Source: Bacteroidota bacterium
Lineage (GTDB): Bacteria; Bacteroidota; Bacteroidia; NS11-12g; UBA955
Reading direction: 5' to 3'
Assembly (NCBI GenBank): GCA_023957335.1
Contig: JAMLHC010000002.1
Location: 386,809-450,808, forward strand
DNA: 64,000 bases
Position 1 is the stretch's first letter. Every line of letters starts with the position of its first letter. Both the position numbers and the translations under genes were made by a program. Positions 42,803 to 52,606 of this stretch are shown here, in pieces. The notes under the pieces are model-generated. The model ran no database searches. It saw only the letters and a list, made by a program, of their open reading frames with translations, and had not been told where the DNA came from.

Positions 42803-44140
42803 ATGAAAGGAAGTGAAAATATAGAGCAACAATTGGATTCTTTGTTCAAAGACACATTGAACAATGCACAAATTCCTGCTCCCGAGGGGATTTGGGAAAA
42901 TGTTGCCCAAAGCATTTCCTCCCCCGCCCCTTCCATTCCCCACACTGAACTTGCCTCTAATACCGGCACACATTTTCTGTCAGGCATTTCCACCATAGGT
43001 AAAATTGCCATTCTTGCTACTACCGCTGCCATTACCGGCACCGGTATTTATTTCTTAACCAAAACTGATAATAAAAGCGACAGTCCTATTTCATTATCGG
43101 CAATAACCGAACAGAACACAAGCAAAATTCAAACACCGGAACATAGCGACACTAAGCAAAATATTGAACAAACTCTTAGCGATAATCCTGCTGATAAATA
43201 CACCCGCCAAAACATTCAGACTGAAAAGCCAAATAACCACATATTCAATCAAAGCGACAAGACAGACCACGTAACAAGCAATACTCCTCTCAAGTCAGAC
43301 AATCCCGACAATGGCACAACTTCAAACCCTGCCAATACTACCGGCAACCCCATTGAATCTTTAAATAAAGCTGTTCCCACACAAGAAGACAAGCTTTACA
43401 ACCTGTTATCGGACACAATCATTTGTTTATCCAGCGACTTGAAAGACATTCAACTTTTCGACAAAATAGGATTATCCAATATTCGTTTTTTTGATGGTGA
43501 CAGACCTATTAAAACTGCACCATTCAGCATCAAAAATAAATGGGTGACAGCGCGCACCAACACCCAAAGTGGTGACAAACTTGAACGCAGATTTCGGATT
43601 GGTTCCACAACTCCTTCTTTAGAAATTACAAACAATGGTAAGGATGCTGTTTTTTGTTCTATACTGAATGGTAGCGAGCTGCACAATACCGATTGGTTTA
43701 TAAATAATGAATTAATTAATGAAGATGTAAATCAGATTGTTTATTATCGCAACATGGAATTCGGCTACGGCACACGAATTAAGTTAACACTCAAAACAAC
43801 TGACAGAAATGGCTGCCCTGCTTCATATTCAGAGGATATTACCTCATACTTTAACAATTCAAAAGAGTTTATGATTCCCACTGTAATTACACCCAACAAT
43901 GACGGATTGAATGACAAGTGGATTATTGACATACAAAATGCAGTTTATTTTAATGTCAAAGTTTTAGGACCCGAAAATTCGATTATTTTTCAAACCAATG
44001 ATGTTACCCAATATTGGGATGGCAATGACATGCAAGGCAATGCAGTAAATGCAGGAGCCTATATATATATCCTCAACTATCAACAACAAAACGAAAAAGC
44101 AGAAACCAAAACAGGCATTATTCAAGTAATTAGAAATTAA
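42803..44140 (+). CDS. Membrane protein with anti-sigma-like N-terminus and gliding-motility (CHU_C) C-terminal domain
   Basis: The protein has 445 residues. The N-terminal ~60 residues (IEQQLDSLFKDTLNNAQIPA, then PEGIWENVAQ) resemble the cytoplasmic ends of proteins encoded after ECF sigma genes in Bacteroidota. One transmembrane helix is at about 65-86 (IGKIAILATTAAITGTGIYF). A long Ser/Thr/Asn-rich linker follows (about 90-200), then an unrecognised domain. From about residue 355 there is a CHU_C domain (PTVITPNNDGLNDKW ... WDGNDMQGNAVNAGAYIYIL), normally a T9SS-linked C-terminus. Joining a sigma-binding end to a surface-type end suggests a sensor that reports on the cell surface or on secretion. 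That role is inference. Confidence 0.75.
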   Translation: MKGSENIEQQLDSLFKDTLNNAQIPAPEGIWENVAQSISSPAPSIPHTELASNTGTHFLSGISTIGKIAILATTAAITGTGIYFLTKTDNKSDSPISLSAITEQNTSKIQTPEHSDTKQNIEQTLSDNPADKYTRQNIQTEKPNNHIFNQSDKTDHVTSNTPLKSDNPDNGTTSNPANTTGNPIESLNKAVPTQEDKLYNLLSDTIICLSSDLKDIQLFDKIGLSNIRFFDGDRPIKTAPFSIKNKWVTARTNTQSGDKLERRFRIGSTTPSLEITNNGKDAVFCSILNGSELHNTDWFINNELINEDVNQIVYYRNMEFGYGTRIKLTLKTTDRNGCPASYSEDITSYFNNSKEFMIPTVITPNNDGLNDKWIIDIQNAVYFNVKVLGPENSIIFQTNDVTQYWDGNDMQGNAVNAGAYIYILNYQQQNEKAETKTGIIQVIRN

Positions 44141-44143
44141 AAA

Positions 44144-47100
44144 ATGAAAATAAAAAATACCAATATGAAAAATTCAAAGTTCAAACTCGTCCAATGGCTT
44201 TTTATAGCCATCCTCTCCTTTTGGGCAAACCAAAATTTGAGTGCTCAGTGTATTCCACCGAGCGTACTGAGTTCCACATTGTGCGCCAACACACCAATCC
44301 AATTTAAGCTACAAGCGGTAGGTGCAAGCAACGTAGTGTGGGATTTCAACGGAACCATAGACAATTCCGGCAATCCTACTCCCAGCTTTTCATTCAGCGC
44401 ACCGGGAACGTACAATGTAAAATTGTCTTACACTGATGCAGCGGGAAACCCTTGTTCGCAGACCATTCAAATAACCATTTTACCTCCACCTACTTTGGAC
44501 ATTAATATTATAACCCCTGTTGTTCAGTGCTATGCGGGTAATAAGTTTACGTTAGTGGATAATAGTAAAGCTGCTCCAGGTTCGTTTATCAAACGTGTAA
44601 AATATGTTGCTGCCGGTTTGCAGGTTGACCAAAACAATCCGGTCATGCCATTCAGTTTTGACTTTAGCACAGCCGACCCGGGTGGAAACTTCTACAGTAT
44701 TGACATTGAAATTGAAGATGCAAACGGTTGTATTATTGTAAAAAGATTACAAGATATTGTTGAAGTAAAACCTTCATTAGGACTTAACTTTACTTCTGAC
44801 AAACCTAAAGGTTGTGATTCAACTCTCATGACCATAACTAATAACTCAATGATTAACTTAAATGCTATTTCTAAATTCAAATGGGATTTTGGAGATGGCA
44901 CTTATGACTCCACCACATGGGGACCCACTATTAAGCACATGTTCTACCTTGAAGGACCTAACTTGGGATCTTTCAAATCATGCTTAACTGTTACTGACAC
45001 AACAGGATGTACCGAGACTTTTTGCTTTGATGGTTCTGCTGTTAACTTGCTTGTTGGCGGTAAAATTGTTCCGGACAAAGATTCTGCATGTATGGCAGAC
45101 AACCCTATTAACTTTACATTAGTACCCGGATTACCTACAGGTGCAACCGGATTCCTATGGACATTCGGAGATCCAGATACCGGACCTATGAACATTGACA
45201 ATAAAAACCCTCTTACTTCCAAACATGACTTTTCTAAACCGGGACCTTTCTTGGTTTCATATACCTATTCTCACCCCATTTGTGGAAACCGAAATATATA
45301 CAAACAAGTAGCAATGTTAGGACCGGCTTCATCTATACCCGGCAAGGACATTCCGATTGACGAGAGATATCAATGCGAAGCTAAGAAACCTGTACACTTT
45401 CCTAACAAATCAACCTTCTTCCACAACGATAACAAATTCTTTAATGATGCGAACGGATACTTCGAAGACGACTCTTTGCACATGTGGATATATAAATTTG
45501 ACAGCACTTCTTTAACCATGGTGCCTGAAAAAGATTCACTTCCAAACAGAGGCAAAGACTGTGTATTTAGAATATGGGATTTTGATGACGACTACGCACC
45601 TAAGTGTACAACTAATACAGTAGCCGGTATTAATGTAGGAGTAAATTGTAAATGGTCTATGGATTCTCTGCCTGTTCACAAGTACACGGATTGGGATTCC
45701 ATCTATTATGATTCATTTTTCTTAAAGAACACTCCATTTGATAAAACCATTATTGTAACAAACCCTCCGACTCCGGGATGTTATAAAATAAGTGTTGATA
45801 CCACAGATAAAGAGGAACACAGACGACTATTTTATCAGGAAATTCCTCGTTGTTACAATGTCAAATTGTACCACAAAGACACTTGTCATGAGCCATTCTG
45901 CGAAAGTCAGGCTACAACACAAATAGCCATTATGAAGCCCAATGCAGCAGGTGTCCGCAAAGAAGGAAGATATTGTTTTGGTGGACCACCTAACTATGGA
46001 GTAACTTTCAATTTAGACCCTGGAACAAAACCCGGTTGTACTACAAGTGAGGTTTATATCAATCCGGACACTGCGCTTTACCCGGTTGATGATGCAGCAA
46101 GCTGGATAGGATACTTGCCGGGCGGCCAGACCGGAACCTATCAGTCACCAAGTCCTATAATGCCTTATGCAATGTCAGGTCCTTATCCTAATAAACTTTT
46201 CATTGCTTATCCAAATGCCGGTTCTATTAAGGATAATTTGACCGGTTATGCAAGCGTTGGATTTATTATCGGAAACGGACAAGCACCCAACATGTGTTAC
46301 GATACTGTTTACTATGATTCATTCCTTAAATTCCCTGTGATTGACCCTGCTGTTGAGATTCTTGTACCGGCACAACCGCTTGCAGGATTTGCAAATGTGT
46401 ATAAAGTATGTAGAGGCGACTCATTGGTTATGCGCGTAAAAGCTGACAACTTAACAGTTCCTTATGATGCAGACCAGATATCATATACATTCCAGCGTTA
46501 TGCTCCAAGTGACGTGGAAGAAGGTGGTAGATTCCCATTCTATTCTTATCAAGTTATTGAAAACTATGAATGGTTTGTACCTCAAAATGGGGGTACTTAT
46601 CTTGAAAACTTCTTAAATAGGGAGGTCATACGAACACTCGGTGGAACATCTCAAACACTTAAGAAGGAACGATTCTCGATAGGAACAGTTCAAAAATGGA
46701 TTTCACTTGCAGATGTATCTCAAATTTTTGACCAAATTGAACCTGCTTTTGAATCATTGGGTTTTGACCTTGCTACCTTGAGCGACCAAGAAATTGCATC
46801 AATATTCCAATTAAAATGTATTGACACCACCGGGTTAGGCAGATATATAACTTGGACAACGTTGCCTTTAGAGAGGACATCCACTCACTATAGAGATACT
46901 TCTATATTTGGGCTTGACCAATACGATAACGCCCCTGCGGATTATGAAAAAAATGCTTATACTTTCATTGCAGAAGAAAACGGTATTTTCAATTTTACAT
47001 TCCAAATCAGATCCAGAATTGGCGGCTGTATAGTGAGAGCACCATACAGAGTAATTGTAGGGTTCTATAATAAACTCGATGTTTCAGATTCTATTATTTG

Positions 47101-48958
47101 TAAAGAAACTGAAATAGAAGGAACACCTTACTTCAGATATTTCCATATTGACCCCGATAACAATATTAACCCACCTTGTAAGAGAACATGGATGGATTGT
47201 ACCGACTATTGGACTCAAAGAGAAGGTCAAGCAGGCCAACCCAAAATAGAAGGATTTACTAAATGGGATTGGTCTAAAGATGATGATAATGTCGGAGATC
47301 CTAACACAATATATGCTCCTAACAATTCGGGCACTAATCCTTATGGTACTTATAGCTACAGCCCTGTAATCTTAGGCGGTAATGGAGCAAACAAGATTTA
47401 CTATCAAGATTCAGGTATTTACACCATGCGAGTTGCTGCAAGTGACAGCACCGGTTGTCCTGACACTTTATATCAAAATATTTATGTAACACGTTTGTTT
47501 GCTAACTTTGGATTTAAAGATACTTTAAATGCTTGCGTTAACATTGTCAGCTTCTTTGACTCAACTATATTAGCCGACCCTTGCCCTGCAAAATTAGGTG
47601 TCAATTGTGATGAGATAAGAGAATGGTATATTGACTGGGGAGATGACAAACAACCCGACATATTTAATAAGCAAACATATCCACCGTATTTAGGTTTTAA
47701 TATAGGTCATAACTATACCAGAGCCGGCACTTTTGAGGTATTGTTGAGAGTGAAAACAGATTTAGGCTGCGAAGATTCTATAAGAAAAACCTTTGTGATA
47801 GCAGGTCCTATTCCTGAATTTATTACCGACAAACAAGAGATATGCTCAGGCGATTCCATTATGTTCTATAATCATAGCGATAGAGTTACAGGTCACTCAG
47901 AATGGGTATGGCAGTTTGGAGACAAAACCTCATTTTCAGAAAAGGCACCCAATCAGTTGGATTCATTCAAACGTGAATTTACCTATTTTGGAGCCGGAGA
48001 CACCACTTATTATGCATTCTTGACCATGTTTGACTCAGTTGCAGGCAGATTCTGCGGATTTACCTACCCTGACACAATTGATGGCAGCCAGCCCAAATAT
48101 GGTATTAGAGTTATCGGTAAGAGCCCTGTTACTTTAACTGCCGACAAGGACACCATATGTCCCGGTGATATCGTAACATTCAAAGTGAATGGAGACCCTG
48201 ACTATGTTAACTACTTTTGGAATTTTGATGCAGAAAATAGCAACAGTGACACATCTACCAGTGCCGATACGGTTCGCCAAAAACAATTTATGGGTGTAGG
48301 TTCTTTCATGATTACCACTTATGGCAACATGGATCCTAATATTCTAAAATGTCCTGATGGTGATACTGTTTATGTATTTGTTGATTCTGTAAAAGCTGAC
48401 TTTGACATAGATTCAACTAAGATGCCAGACTACTGCTTCAAGAACACTTCATTGAATGCTGTTAAGAGCCGTTGGGGATTCTACCATACAACCGATATTA
48501 CCTTAGGTGGAGGTGAACCTTTCAAAGAAGTAATCGAATCCAATGACGAGAAAGTATGTAACAACTTTGTTGATTCCCTTGGCACTTGGTATGTATGTTT
48601 GATAGTTGAAAATGCCGGAGGATGTATAGACACGGTATGTAAAGAGATTTCATTCTTCCGTAAGATTCAAGTACCAAACGTCTTTACACCGCCAATAACA
48701 GGTAAATCAGGTGACGGTATCAATGACTTGTTTGATATTCCTATCAGTGGTCATGATTTATATGAATTAACTATCCGCAACCGTTGGGGAGATGTGGTGT
48801 TCAAATCAGATAATGACAAGACAGATTGGAATGGTACTGTAAATAATACCGGAGCAATTTGTCCGGATGGACAATATATCTATCAACTGAAATACCGATT
48901 CAAAGGCATGAAAGAAGAAGATGTAAGCGGTATTGTTGTACTGATTAGAGAGAAATAA
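44144..48958 (+). CDS. Giant PKD-repeat surface protein with CHU_C C-terminal domain (1604 aa)
   Basis: Two starts are possible, 44144 and 44165. The second (MKNSKFKLVQWLFIAILSFW, ending in SAQ) gives a normal signal peptide. The body carries several PKD-type Ig folds with the marks WDFNG, KWDFGDGTYDS, FLWTFGDPDTG, WYIDWGDD, WVWQFGDKTSFSE and YFWNFDAENS, plus many Cys pairs. The C-terminus, from VPNVFTPPITGKSGDGINDL to WNGTVNNTGAICPDGQYIYQ, is a gliding-motility CHU_C domain used for T9SS export. It lies 3 bases after the membrane regulator gene and ends at a strong terminator. It is probably an adhesin or gliding-related surface protein controlled by the sigma/anti-sigma pair (inference). 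Confidence 0.85.
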   Translation: MKIKNTNMKNSKFKLVQWLFIAILSFWANQNLSAQCIPPSVLSSTLCANTPIQFKLQAVGASNVVWDFNGTIDNSGNPTPSFSFSAPGTYNVKLSYTDAAGNPCSQTIQITILPPPTLDINIITPVVQCYAGNKFTLVDNSKAAPGSFIKRVKYVAAGLQVDQNNPVMPFSFDFSTADPGGNFYSIDIEIEDANGCIIVKRLQDIVEVKPSLGLNFTSDKPKGCDSTLMTITNNSMINLNAISKFKWDFGDGTYDSTTWGPTIKHMFYLEGPNLGSFKSCLTVTDTTGCTETFCFDGSAVNLLVGGKIVPDKDSACMADNPINFTLVPGLPTGATGFLWTFGDPDTGPMNIDNKNPLTSKHDFSKPGPFLVSYTYSHPICGNRNIYKQVAMLGPASSIPGKDIPIDERYQCEAKKPVHFPNKSTFFHNDNKFFNDANGYFEDDSLHMWIYKFDSTSLTMVPEKDSLPNRGKDCVFRIWDFDDDYAPKCTTNTVAGINVGVNCKWSMDSLPVHKYTDWDSIYYDSFFLKNTPFDKTIIVTNPPTPGCYKISVDTTDKEEHRRLFYQEIPRCYNVKLYHKDTCHEPFCESQATTQIAIMKPNAAGVRKEGRYCFGGPPNYGVTFNLDPGTKPGCTTSEVYINPDTALYPVDDAASWIGYLPGGQTGTYQSPSPIMPYAMSGPYPNKLFIAYPNAGSIKDNLTGYASVGFIIGNGQAPNMCYDTVYYDSFLKFPVIDPAVEILVPAQPLAGFANVYKVCRGDSLVMRVKADNLTVPYDADQISYTFQRYAPSDVEEGGRFPFYSYQVIENYEWFVPQNGGTYLENFLNREVIRTLGGTSQTLKKERFSIGTVQKWISLADVSQIFDQIEPAFESLGFDLATLSDQEIASIFQLKCIDTTGLGRYITWTTLPLERTSTHYRDTSIFGLDQYDNAPADYEKNAYTFIAEENGIFNFTFQIRSRIGGCIVRAPYRVIVGFYNKLDVSDSIICKETEIEGTPYFRYFHIDPDNNINPPCKRTWMDCTDYWTQREGQAGQPKIEGFTKWDWSKDDDNVGDPNTIYAPNNSGTNPYGTYSYSPVILGGNGANKIYYQDSGIYTMRVAASDSTGCPDTLYQNIYVTRLFANFGFKDTLNACVNIVSFFDSTILADPCPAKLGVNCDEIREWYIDWGDDKQPDIFNKQTYPPYLGFNIGHNYTRAGTFEVLLRVKTDLGCEDSIRKTFVIAGPIPEFITDKQEICSGDSIMFYNHSDRVTGHSEWVWQFGDKTSFSEKAPNQLDSFKREFTYFGAGDTTYYAFLTMFDSVAGRFCGFTYPDTIDGSQPKYGIRVIGKSPVTLTADKDTICPGDIVTFKVNGDPDYVNYFWNFDAENSNSDTSTSADTVRQKQFMGVGSFMITTYGNMDPNILKCPDGDTVYVFVDSVKADFDIDSTKMPDYCFKNTSLNAVKSRWGFYHTTDITLGGGEPFKEVIESNDEKVCNNFVDSLGTWYVCLIVENAGGCIDTVCKEISFFRKIQVPNVFTPPITGKSGDGINDLFDIPISGHDLYELTIRNRWGDVVFKSDNDKTDWNGTVNNTGAICPDGQYIYQLKYRFKGMKEEDVSGIVVLIREK

Positions 48959-48977
48959 CTTAATTAAACCTTATTAT

Positions 48978-49006
48978 AAAAAGGGCTTCAATTGAAGCCC
49001 TTTTTT
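48978..49006 (+). terminator. Rho-independent terminator after the PKD protein gene
   Basis: Perfect palindrome AAAAAGGGCTTCAA / TTGAAGCCCTTTTT with a following T-run. Confidence 0.9.
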
Positions 49007-49039
49007 ATTAACATGGAGTTTTAATTAAGTTTATAGCTG

Positions 49040-49047
49040 TATTTTTG
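49040..49047 (+). promoter_or_regulatory. -7 box TATTTTTG of trpS
   Basis: Exact TAnnTTTG match ending 6 bases before the ATG at 49054. This implies a leaderless or nearly leaderless message and argues against the upstream TTG at 49045 as start. Confidence 0.5.
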
Positions 49048-49053
49048 CCTCGA

Positions 49054-50052
49054 ATGGAAATAGTTGTAAGTGGAATCAGACCAACAGGGAAATTGCATAT
49101 AGGGAACTATTTTGGTGCTGTAAGTCAATTCCTCAAAATGCAAAATAACTTCAAATGTTATTTTTTTATAGCCGACTTTCATTCCTTAACTACGCATCCG
49201 ACACCTTCAGATTTACACGAATCGGCTAGGATAGTACTGGCAGAATATATAGCTTTAGGTTTAGACCCCGATAAATCCATCATCTACTTACAGAGTGATG
49301 TCCCCGAAGTAACCGAGTTATACCTTTATTTGAACATGAATGCGTATAAAGGTGAATTAGAGAGAGTGAGTTCTTTTAAAGAAAAAGCCAGAACCCAGCC
49401 TGACAACATCAATGCGGGTCTGCTCACCTACCCCACACTAATGGCTGCCGATATATTAATTCACAAGGCACATAAAGTTCCCGTTGGCAAAGACCAAGAG
49501 CAACACCTCGAAATGACCAGAACATTTGCGAATAGGTTTAACCGACTTTATCAGTCAGAATATTTTCCTGAACCCACTGCATTCACATTTGGAGAACAAC
49601 TAATCAAAGTACCCGGTTTAACCGGTACAGGCAAGATGAGCAAATCAGCCGGAGAAGCCGATTGTATCTATATTAGTGAAGAAGCTGATATTTTAAAAAA
49701 GAAAATCATGAGGGCTGTTACCGACTCAGGTCCTACAAAACCAAACTCAAAACTAACACAACCTGTAGCAAACATATTCAGTTTAATGGAACTGGTATCA
49801 GACAAAGACGTAACAAACAGTTTTAAAAAGTCTTATGCAGATTGCACCATACGTTACGGAGATCTAAAGAAACAGCTTGCAGAGGATATGGAAAAATTTA
49901 TTTATCCTTTTAGGGAAAAAATAAAAGATACACTTGCAAATAAACAACTCTTAGCAAAAGTAGCAAAGCAAGGGGCAGAAAGCGCCCGAGAAAGTGCTTC
50001 TAAAACAATAAAAGAAGTGCGAGAAATTATTGGATTTAAAAAATTTTATTGA
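49054..50052 (+). CDS. trpS: Tryptophanyl-tRNA synthetase
   Basis: The protein has 332 residues from ATG 49054 (MEIVVSGIRPTGKLHIGNYF). The class I HIGH motif is TGKLHIGNY, and KMSKS appears as GKMSKSAG. Length is typical. It charges tRNA-Trp in the cytoplasm. A TTG three codons upstream (49045) overlaps the promoter box and is unlikely to be used. A terminator separates it from the PKD gene, and the next gene follows after 28 bases. Confidence 0.96.
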   Translation: MEIVVSGIRPTGKLHIGNYFGAVSQFLKMQNNFKCYFFIADFHSLTTHPTPSDLHESARIVLAEYIALGLDPDKSIIYLQSDVPEVTELYLYLNMNAYKGELERVSSFKEKARTQPDNINAGLLTYPTLMAADILIHKAHKVPVGKDQEQHLEMTRTFANRFNRLYQSEYFPEPTAFTFGEQLIKVPGLTGTGKMSKSAGEADCIYISEEADILKKKIMRAVTDSGPTKPNSKLTQPVANIFSLMELVSDKDVTNSFKKSYADCTIRYGDLKKQLAEDMEKFIYPFREKIKDTLANKQLLAKVAKQGAESARESASKTIKEVREIIGFKKFY

Positions 50053-50080
50053 AATTTGACTCGTCATATATAATTACAAA

Positions 50081-50710
50081 ATGAAAGGACAGAACATGCA
50101 CATAGCCATTGCGGGCAATATAGGTTCAGGAAAGACCACATTGGCAGCACTCTTAGCAAAACATTACAATTGGGATGAACAATTAGAAGACCTTCAGGAC
50201 AATCCCTACATAACTGATTTTTATGAAGATATGCAACGTTGGAGCTTTAATCTTCAGGTTTATTTTCTGAATGCGCGTTTTAATAATATCAAAAAAATCA
50301 GACTAAGCCCCAACGCTGTCATACAAGATAGGACTATTTATGAAGATGCTTTCATTTTTGCTCCCAACTTGCATGCAATGGGGCTGATGAGTACTCGAGA
50401 TTTTGAAACTTATATCTCATTGTTTCAGTCACTTAACACCATGATTCAACCACCGGATTTATTGATTTATTTGAGGGCTTCTATCCCTGCATTGGTCAGA
50501 CAAATTCAACACAGAGGTAGAGACTATGAAGATTCTATCAGATTAGATTATTTAAAACGTCTAAATGAGAGATATGAAGCATGGATTTCTACTTACAACT
50601 TAGGGAATATGGTCATCATTGATATTGATGAACTTGATTTCATCAATTCTCCCGAAGCCACTAATCAAGTCATAACAAAGATTGAGACTGCTTTGAACGG
50701 TCTATTCTAA
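50081..50710 (+). CDS. Deoxynucleoside kinase (deoxyadenosine/deoxycytidine kinase family)
   Basis: The protein has 209 residues, or 204 if started at the second Met (MHIAIAGNIGSGKTT). The P-loop is GNIGSGKTT, the substrate loop is QDRTIYEDAFIFA, and the lid-type segment is RQIQHRGRDYEDSI. It phosphorylates deoxynucleosides for salvage into dNTP pools in the cytoplasm. Substrate preference cannot be read from sequence alone. It is convergent with the trkH operon, and its 3' end overlaps a small antisense reading frame by 9 bases. Confidence 0.9.
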   Translation: MKGQNMHIAIAGNIGSGKTTLAALLAKHYNWDEQLEDLQDNPYITDFYEDMQRWSFNLQVYFLNARFNNIKKIRLSPNAVIQDRTIYEDAFIFAPNLHAMGLMSTRDFETYISLFQSLNTMIQPPDLLIYLRASIPALVRQIQHRGRDYEDSIRLDYLKRLNERYEAWISTYNLGNMVIIDIDELDFINSPEATNQVITKIETALNGLF

Positions 50711-50809
50711 AAAGAATATTGTGTAAAGCAATATCAATGATAAGATTACAATTGCAGTAATTGCTAAGAATAAATATAATTTAAATTTATTTCTTGGTGG
50801 ATTCTCCAT
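50702..50809 (-). CDS. Small single-pass membrane peptide downstream of trkH (35 aa)
   Basis: ATG at 50809-50807 follows the trkH stop (TAA at 50812-50810) without any gap. It encodes MENPPRNKFKLYLFLAITAI and continues through one hydrophobic helix to a stop at 50702-50704. A positive, hydrophilic N-terminus before a ~20-residue helix is the usual form of small regulatory membrane peptides. The direct stop-start join suggests coupled translation with the K+ channel subunit, perhaps as an accessory peptide. I know no named homologue. The frame might be chance, but its composition is convincing. Confidence 0.5.
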   Translation of the reverse strand: MENPPRNKFKLYLFLAITAIVILSLILLYTIFFLE

Positions 50810-52606
50810 TTAGCCAATAATTAGATGAGTTTTAGGATAATGAATAGTATTGGGTTTAGATTTAGAACTCAAAGCAAAAGCAAGCGTCAAAACCCCGACC
50901 CTACCGCCAAACATGGCAATACTGATAATGACCTTTCCTGCATCGCTCAGAGTGCTGGTGATACCCATTGATAAACCTGTATTCGTAAAAGCAGACACAC
51001 TTTCAAAAGTAAGTTTGAGAAAAGGGATATTAGGGTCTGAGAAGCTCAGAGCAGTAATGACAATCAGAATAAAATTAGCTGAAAAAATAATAATAGCAAA
51101 CGCCTTATATATCAATTCGTTGGGAACACTACGATTACCTAATTTCACTTCCTTTTTACCTCGTATTGTTCCTAAAATTGCTACAAAAGCTACTACGAAT
51201 GTACTTGTTTTGATACCTCCTGCCAAAGAAGACGACCCTCCTCCAATAAACATCAAAAACATACAAATCAGAATCAATGCCTGAGATGCCAAAGCTAAGT
51301 CTATGGAGCCTAGCCCCGTAGTTCGCAATCCTGCGGATTGGAAGAAAGAGATAGAAATTTTTTCAATCAAATTTTCATTTTGAAAATTGCTGTTTACAAA
51401 AAGATAGAAGAAAAATACAGTTCCCAGCACAAGCAATATTAAAGCGGAATATAGCGAAATCTTTGTGCCTAACTCCCAGTTTTTCCATGTGATTCTAACG
51501 CGCTCTCTCAACCTTCTGATAGAGAACATATCTATCAGTGTTGGAAAACCCAATCCTCCTAATATCATAACAGCAGCCACTATATATTGCCAAACAAACA
51601 TTCGATTAATAATGTCATTTTTTGCAGCATCCGGAAACAAGGTAAAACCGGCATTGCAAAAAGACGAACCGACATGAAATATACTGAAATACAATTTTTG
51701 ACCAAACGAAGTAAAAGGATAATCACCCCAAGAGAGCATAATGGCTGCAACTCCTACGGCTTCTATTCCAAAAAACAAAAACAACATTCTTTTGAGAAAT
51801 GAAAAACTACTGTTGAGGGAATCCATATTGAACAATTCATTCATCAAAACTTGCTGCCTGATTCCTATTCCTTTACGAATATACGTAGCAAAAAATGATG
51901 CAAATGTCAATAATCCCAGCCCACCCATCTGAATTAAGATAAGTAAAATAATTTGCCCTTTCAGATTAAAGAAACGTCCAATTTCGATTGTACTCAATCC
52001 TGTTATGCAAACAGCGCTGGTTGAAACAAAGAGAGAGTCGAAAAAATATAAAAATTCATTTTTTACATTAAAACCGGGCAAGGATAACAACCCTGTGCCT
52101 ATGAGAATCAGCACGATATATGAGGTCAAGAACAATGTTGCAGGTTTAACTGATTTGGATACAATAAAATTAAGCGATTTCACAAACTCAATTAATGCCA
52201 ACATTAACAAGAAGAAGAGCAATAAAAATTCATAGTATTTTCTATCGTTCCCAAGCAGACTTGCAAAATCATGCAAATGAGAAGTAGAAAAAACAAAATA
52301 GCTGATACCACTAAGCAAAATCAAAAGAAATACAATAAACTCAAAAACATGCCCCATAATAAATTCAGTTCTCTTTCGCTCTAAAGCCACTCTAAAAACG
52401 AAATTAAAAGCATAGATAAAATAAAACACCCTAATAGTGGGAATCCATAATGCAGATGCCCTACCTTGAAAATCAAATCCATATCGCATAACCATCAACC
52501 CAAACACCATCAATGAAATAAGGTTAATCACTACCCTATTCCATTTGAGGATAACTTGGTTATGCTCAAATATCCATATTTTTCGATTGCTCTTAAAGGA
52601 GGCCAT
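50810..52606 (-). CDS. trkH: TrkH/KtrB-family potassium uptake channel subunit
   Basis: The protein has 598 residues. An extra N-terminal hydrophobic region (about 1-150, 4 helices) precedes the standard TrkH core of four M1-P-M2 units. Selectivity-filter Gly segments are seen in SAVCITGLSTI, SSFCNAGFTLF, AGLRTTGLGSI and AFTNTGLSMGI. It moves K+ (or Na+) across the inner membrane, normally gated by a TrkA/KtrA ring, which is not encoded nearby. Its start overlaps the end of the heptose-kinase-like gene by 14 bases. Confidence 0.92.
   Translation of the reverse strand: MASFKSNRKIWIFEHNQVILKWNRVVINLISLMVFGLMVMRYGFDFQGRASALWIPTIRVFYFIYAFNFVFRVALERKRTEFIMGHVFEFIVFLLILLSGISYFVFSTSHLHDFASLLGNDRKYYEFLLLFFLLMLALIEFVKSLNFIVSKSVKPATLFLTSYIVLILIGTGLLSLPGFNVKNEFLYFFDSLFVSTSAVCITGLSTIEIGRFFNLKGQIILLILIQMGGLGLLTFASFFATYIRKGIGIRQQVLMNELFNMDSLNSSFSFLKRMLFLFFGIEAVGVAAIMLSWGDYPFTSFGQKLYFSIFHVGSSFCNAGFTLFPDAAKNDIINRMFVWQYIVAAVMILGGLGFPTLIDMFSIRRLRERVRITWKNWELGTKISLYSALILLVLGTVFFFYLFVNSNFQNENLIEKISISFFQSAGLRTTGLGSIDLALASQALILICMFLMFIGGGSSSLAGGIKTSTFVVAFVAILGTIRGKKEVKLGNRSVPNELIYKAFAIIIFSANFILIVITALSFSDPNIPFLKLTFESVSAFTNTGLSMGITSTLSDAGKVIISIAMFGGRVGVLTLAFALSSKSKPNTIHYPKTHLIIG

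Noticed and set aside
49045-49053. TTG start for trpS
   Set aside because: It overlaps the -7 promoter box; ATG 49054 gives the normal TrpS N-terminus.
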